Below are positions 23,031 to 64,000 of a DNA stretch of 64,000 nt, in pieces. The notes under the pieces were generated by a model that saw nothing but the letters and a program-made list of their open reading frames with translations, was not told the DNA's origin and searched no databases. Made by a program: the position numbers and the translations under genes. The stretch lies in assembly GCF_964340395.1 (NCBI RefSeq), contig NC_135559.1, positions 329,001 to 393,000 of the forward strand, written 5' to 3'. Origin of the DNA: Glandiceps talaboti. Lineage: Eukaryota > Hemichordata > Enteropneusta > Spengelidae. Position 1 is the first letter of the stretch. Every line of letters begins with the position of its first letter.

Positions 23031-23060
23031 CACAGACAAGTAACAAATTACTTGTCTGTG
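23031..23060. repeat. Perfect 13-bp hairpin
   Basis: CACAGACAAGTAA, a four-base loop, then its exact reverse complement. Related to the ACAGACAAG foldback at 21565. Confidence 0.9.
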
Positions 23061-23299
23061 TGTAAATGTAATACCTTTGATATGCCATACCATGGTTATT
23101 CACATAGTTCGAGAGTTCTTGACAGGTTTTCGGAATTCTTTGCCTCTTCTGTACGGAAAGTTGCAACTTATACAAACGAAAAGGATGAAAAACATCTATT
23201 TTATACGGTATGTTTCGAACTGAAGGACTTTCATGTTACCTTTCATTTTCGGCTTGGAACGGGGAACTAAAAATCAAAAGTACTACTGCCAGTAAGTGA

Positions 23300-23722
23300 C
23301 AATCCTAAACGACGCCCTCAACTGTTAGCTTTTGATGATTACGACGCGACGGCTACCGGGCTTGTGGTCGATGACGTCGAACTACTTTACGGAGGACGCC
23401 CTAAAATAGATTCTATTTCCGGGTTTGTGTATTTAGGTAGCGGTATGTAAACGTGCCATATACACTTTGTCACACTCGCAAACGTTTACCAGCATACCAA
23501 GCCGCTGGTCGGCTGTATTCACAGTTTTTATCATTTCTTTTGACGAACTGACTGAGAAACCCCTTTTTATACTAAAAACTAACGACCCTGGTGGTCGTGC
23601 GTGGCTGATTTTGTGAAATAGGTAATTTGCCTGTACCACTGTGATTCTGGTAACTTTCCAATCTTCGTTCTTCGCGACACGAAGTTTGACTGTGATTTAC
23701 ATCGACTTACTGACTGACTAAG
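23300..23722 (+). promoter_or_regulatory. Candidate MYO16 promoter and 5' non-coding exon
   Basis: CpG-containing sequence unlike its AT-rich surroundings, ending at a consensus donor (ACTAAG followed by GTAAGTTTC, intron start 23723). The MYO16 start exon has its own acceptor (CTCTAG, exon start 28762) 33 bases before the ATG, so at least one upstream non-coding exon is expected. This is the best-looking candidate. Inference only. Confidence 0.3.
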
Positions 23723-24434
23723 GTAAGTTTCGTTTTATTACGTATGGAAAAACAACTGCAGACCGCTCTAAAATGTCTTGTAAATATTCAAATTGCCTGT
23801 GCATTGAGTGGTGTTGTTACTCATCATGTTACCTGTTTTCTCAGGTGCTACCCAGTCCATGCCCATAACCATACCAAATATACACCAGTTAACAACACAT
23901 AAAAAAACCCCTCCTGCTTATTTCGAAGTTTATGTACTTAAGCAATCTTGAGTATAGTTAAATTTGGCCCAATATCACCATTCATTTCGAAAAATTTCGA
24001 ATATTTTTCACATATTATCAGTGTATGTTATGATTTTTTATGCAAATATTAGTGCATTGGTGTTGGTGACGCTAATAGGCGTTACATATACAACGAACAA
24101 TTGAAAAGTTCGGTCGCTACCCCACTGCACTGTTCAGAGATTTTGCCGTCGATGTTATTTTTGTTTTTGTTTGACGTAGGTGGGGTTGTGTGTACAGGGT
24201 GTAGGCCAGAGTTTCTAAATGGCCACATTTACATTGACGTGATCAGAGATTCTATATTACCATAATTGATTATTTTAACACCTCTTATGTAACACTACAG
24301 CACAAAAGGCTTTATTGTTTGTAATGCAAGCCAGTCTGATGACGGGACAGACTATATAAGGACTTGCCTTGTAATTGGTCTTATCTGATAAAAACGACTT
24401 GTGATAATAGTTACATTGTAAAGATGGGTGCTTG

Positions 24435-24690
24435 TAATGAACAAAGACAACAGGGTGATATCATAACTAATGTGACATCACCTACATATCATTAGTCCTC
24501 TATAACTTATGAGAATTCGTATGACACCAGTTTCTTGAAATAAATTTTTGCCATTACGTATTCCAATTCAACTTAGTTTTATTACAGTATCATCGCACTG
24601 AACAAAGACAACAGGGTGACATTATAACTAATGTGAAGTCACCTACATATCATTAGTTTTAATAAGAATTCATATCCTACTCGTTTTGTT
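24435..24690. repeat. Direct repeat, two copies of about 80 bp
   Basis: GAACAAAGACAACAGGGTGA..TATAACTAATGTGA..TCACCTACATATCATTAG occurs at about 24438 and 24600. Confidence 0.85.
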
Positions 24691-24769
24691 CCACTATGGA
24701 TGTTGAGTTGTATTCTAAAGAAGAAGAAGAAGTATGACTACATAATTCTATGTTTTTCATCGTAACATA

Positions 24770-24995
24770 GGTGGGATGATAAAAAAGTAACCAAAAAAAA
24801 AAAGAAAAGTACATGAGTACATGTTGGTGATACTTCCAGCATATTTTAACAATCTCAATTGTTCAGATGATATTAATGACATGCTAGACACCTGGAATAA
24901 ACTATTTCTTGATGTTGTCAATGATAAAAAAAAGTAACCAAAAAAAGAAAAGTACATGAGTACATGTTGGTGATACTTTCAGCATACTTTAGCAA
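24770..24995 (+). mobile_element. Fragment of a non-LTR retrotransposon, between direct repeats
   Basis: A 70-95 bp segment (AAAAAAGTAACC..AAGTACATGAGTACATGTTGGTGATACTT..CAGCATA) is present twice. Between the copies the + strand reads NDMLDTWNKLFLDVVND, the form seen near the end of LINE endonuclease domains (a W..LF..V pattern). It is a short, dead remnant. The LINE family is not assigned. Confidence 0.45.
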
Positions 24996-26021
24996 TCTGA
25001 ATGACTTAGAATTGACAATTCAGAAGGAAATGCAATCATTTGTTTAATAAAAGTTACAAATAAATAGTAATTTTTGCTTAGATATGCACTTATGGAGTTG
25101 TCATCTTATAATTAGTCATGTGATTTAATCTAATATTTCAGTATGGCATCAATTTTTAAGATTTTATTTAGTCAGATTGAAGCTATAGGATCAGTTGAGA
25201 AGCTAGTCTGGATGCTAATGTGGTCTCTAACTAAATCATAATATGTATTGGACTCCGAACATGGACAAAACCTTAAAATGTTGGGTCGATTTGTTTTGGC
25301 AAACATATTGGTGATACGCTCCTGATCAGTAGTAGTTTATCCTTCTTGCTGAACGAAGGGGGGATGGGGCTCCGAACATGGACAGAATTGAACCAGGTTG
25401 TACGGTAGTTAAGTTAGAGATAACCCAACGATACAGTATAGGAACTAGATTATCGAGAAGCATGTCCTCAGAGGAAAGGAAACTAAAATGCATTAAAAAC
25501 AAGTCAAACATTTATGTCAACTGCCACTTTTTATAATTGTTTTAACACATAAATCAATTTCCTGCAAATAAATGAAGGCTAGAATGAATCCTACTTTTCA
25601 GTATTGAATTATAGTTCATACCAGTCTGTGTTGTCTAATCAAAGACAATACATTTTGTGAGGTGAAACTATTTTGAGTGAGTCACCACATAGTAAAGGAT
25701 AGGGGAATACCCAACTTCCATGTGTCATAAGAAACTGCTGTTGTGAATTTATTTAGGCACCATTGGTTTATGAGTAACCTTATGAAAAATACAATGAACT
25801 ATAGAGCTGTTTGCAGTCATGAAACAAATTATGTGAGAATTAAGGGGCCAACTCTATACCTATCCTACCTTTAACTCCCTAGTTTGATTACAAATATGAT
25901 GTATACAAATGTATTTAAAAGCCCAGTTTGAAAAAGGATTTAAATTAAGGTGTGAAAAAACAGTTGTTTAGCATCTAGCTTTACAAGTTGATCCAGAAGA
26001 AAAGAATAATCCTATGTAATC

Positions 26022-27164
26022 CTTGAATATGGACCCACTGATAAAATAACACTGTTATGTGAGATCCTGAATTGAAACCCACTGATAAAATAACACTGTT
26101 ATGTGAGATCCTGAATTGGACCCACTGATAAAATAACACTGTTATGTGAGATCCTGAATTGAAACCCACTGATAAAATAACACTGTTATGTGGGATCCTG
26201 AATTGAAACCCACTGATAAAATAACACTGTTATGTGGGATCCTGAATTGAAACCCACTGATAAAATAACACTGTTATGTGGGATCCTGAATTGAAACCCA
26301 CTGATAAAATAACACTGTTATGAGAGATCCTGAATTGGACCCACTGATAAAATAACACTGTTATGTGGGATCCTGAATTGGACCCACTGATAAAATAACA
26401 CTGTTATGAGAGATCCTGAATTGGACCCACTGATAAAATAACACTGTTATGTGGGATCCTGAATTGGACCCACTGATAAAATAACACTGTTATGTGGGAT
26501 CCTGAATTGGACCCACTGATAAAATAACACTGTTATGTGAGATCCTGAATTGGACCCACTGATAAAATAACACTGTTATGAGAGATCCTGAATTGGACCC
26601 ACTGATATAATAACACTGTTATGTGGGATCCTGAATTGGACCCACTGATAAAATAACACTGTTATGTGGGATCCTGAATTGGACCCACTGATAAAATAAC
26701 ACTGTTATGTGGGATCCTAAATTGGACCCACTGATAAAATAACACTGTTATGTGGGATCCTGAATTGAAACCCACTGATAAAATAACAGTTATGTGGGAC
26801 CCTGAATTGGACCCACTGATAAAATAACACTGTTATGTGGGATCCTGAATTGAAACCCACTGATAAAATAACACTGTTATGTGGGATCCTGAATTGAACC
26901 ACTGATAAAATAACACTGTTATGTGGGATCCTGAATTGAAACCCACTGATAAAATAACACTGTTATGTGGGATCCTGAATTGAAACCCACTGATAAAATA
27001 ACACTGTTATGTGGGATCCTGAATTGGACCCACTGATAAAATAACACTGTTATGTGGGATCCTGAATTGAAACCCACTGATAAAATAACACTGTTATGTG
27101 GGATCCTGAATTGAAACCCACTGATAAAATAACACTGTTATGTGGGATCCTGAATTGAAACCCA
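26022..27164. repeat. 43-bp minisatellite, about 26 copies
   Basis: The unit contains CCCACTGATAAAATAACACTGTTATG and then a GGATCCTGAATTG variant. Variants differ at GAAACCC versus GGACCC and at TGTGGG/TGTGAG/TGAGAG, and are partly clustered. AATAACACTGTTAT is a near-palindrome in every unit. Confidence 0.95.
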
Positions 27165-28761
27165 CCGGGCATTTAATACAACCACAGGATAAAAACAATA
27201 AAATAATTCCAATAAAATATATTAACTAATGTGTTTTATTGAAATAATACTATCTGTATTTCTAGGCTGTTATAAGGGGTAAACTCATTAAAATGGTTGC
27301 ATGGATGACAAATTGTATGTCTCCCTTTCTTTACCAATAAATATATTCTTGATGTATCAACAGATTAAAGAGCAAGTTGTTTATTATATCAACAAAATTA
27401 TTTTATTTTCTTGTCTTTTGTGTGTGTGTGTCTTAAATTTAAAATGAACCCATCACACCAGATGGTGTCTTTCAATATCTAGAAATACATCTCAGAATTA
27501 GTACAAAAATTGCTTGAGGGTATGACAACCCTTGTAAAAGTTATATACTGCTATACTGATTTATTTCATGATTTCACAAAGTTTGTGATATACCAAATGT
27601 GGTTTTTATACCTCCAACATAGTTTTCATGTGAGAATGTATAACAGTGGACAGTTCATACTTTGATTACACAATTGGAAATTGCATTCAAGTTAGCGACT
27701 TAGGTTTGGTTTCATGACTGGTTTATAGCTCTGGAAATTTGTGCTCTGTTCACTCCAATATGTTGTTGTTTCAACTCTAGATATACAAGACATTCTTCTG
27801 TCTATTAGCAGGGTAACCTTGTTGAAACATTGATTAGATTTCTCCATTGATATAGGCTGTAGTTTTGCCCAAGTCTACTATAGATTACCCTAATTTGTTG
27901 CAAATGCACTGGTTTAAAGTAATATGGCTGCTTTTATTTGTTGTTTGTAAAATAAACATATTTAAAATTAGACTAAAGACTCTAAGACCAGAGAACAACA
28001 AAATCACATCATAAAACCACTCACATTATCACATCAAAATAGTACAGTGGGTAATTTACAAAAAAGAAAAGAAAATCAATGTAAAATCTTCAGCCAACAT
28101 ATGTATAAATTTGTGTAAAACCTCTGGGGAATAGATACTCTTACGAAAACTACTGGTAAATAATTGAATCAGCTGTAAACATGTATGAAAAAATGACTGT
28201 CATTTTCCGGTAATGGAAGTGCACAAATTGTGATAAAAGAAATTATCGAAATAAACCAAAATAAAACCAAGGATTCAAGTCTATTTTTACAATATTCTTT
28301 TTATTTTCCTTTAAGTTTATGTAAACGTATTGTTTATGTAAACAGATTGTTCACACTCATATATATTTTTTGAAGGAGAGATCAAAGTGAAAATATAGAA
28401 AACATGATTCTTAAATATTTTTTTTTTACAACCATATGGTGGCACCTGGCCCCTTTGATCAACAGGTAGTCTTAAAAAAAGACTACATTTTAGTTATATA
28501 GCGCCCCCATTGTCAGTGCTATTGTATATGAATACCTTGTCACAGACTTATCAAACCAATCAGATACCTTTGTCTAAACTACTACTTTATGTGATTCAAC
28601 AGTCATTTAAATACCCTGGTATGGTCAGGTCAATTATCAATCCTAAAATGAGAAAGGTCAGAATCTGTAATTTTCAGATTATCAAATTTTGTTGCATTCA
28701 GTGGGTTTACTGCATTGTCACATTAGGAGGATAATGCTAAATCTTTTATTTATATCTCTAG
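27165..28761. other. Intergenic sequence upstream of the MYO16 start exon
   Basis: AT-rich, with no repeat family or gene recognised. It would be intronic if a 5' non-coding exon lies further upstream. Confidence 0.5.
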
Positions 28762-28794
28762 ACGCTCCAGAGTATCTCTGCATCATTGGTAACC

Positions 28795-64000
<35,206 letters not shown>

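Noticed and set aside
26022-27164. The regular 43-bp array considered as a CRISPR-like array
   Set aside because: The units are directly adjacent with no unique spacers, and the context is animal intergenic DNA. It is a minisatellite.

Overview
This is animal nuclear DNA. It is AT-rich, intron-rich (GT-AG introns of about 0.3 to 7 kb) and full of microsatellites, minisatellites, SINE/LINE remnants and foldback elements. Three protein genes are recognisable by conserved exons that join in phase. The species cannot be read from the sequence. An invertebrate metazoan is most likely (perhaps a deuterostome or lophotrochozoan), because the proteins are clearly animal but diverged from vertebrate ones.

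Layout: (1) 476-2717, + strand: the last four coding exons of RFC4, a clamp-loader subunit. (2) 2718-5408: a convergent intergenic region with an unusual 11-copy array of AATAAA-bearing units and a foldback element. (3) 5409-17630, - strand: a complete ten-coding-exon eIF4A gene (480 aa). It has a roughly 75-97 residue disordered N-terminal extension absent from familiar eIF4A1/2. Its introns hold at least four box H/ACA snoRNAs: two near-identical copies of U17/E1 (SNORA73 family) and two copies of a second, unassigned H/ACA RNA. (4) 17631-28761: a divergent intergenic region with a TATA-box promoter for eIF4A, a CpG-containing candidate 5' exon for the next gene, large tandem arrays and foldbacks. 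(5) 28795 to the window end, + strand: the first 20 coding exons (about 997 aa) of a myosin XVI (MYO16) orthologue: PP1-docking motif, ankyrin repeats and most of the motor domain.

RFC4 and eIF4A are tail to tail, as human RFC4 and EIF4A2 are (from memory), so this pair looks like ancient conserved linkage. The MYO16 motor keeps consensus P-loop, switch I and switch II sequences, unlike the degenerate vertebrate MYO16 motor as I remember it.

The most unusual recurring structure is tandem duplication across exon-intron boundaries. In RFC4 exon 3 and MYO16 exons 4, 11, 12 and 16, a piece of exon plus its splice site has been copied once or several times into the adjacent intron. This has produced arrays of decoy donors, microexon-like cassettes and decayed exon fragments.
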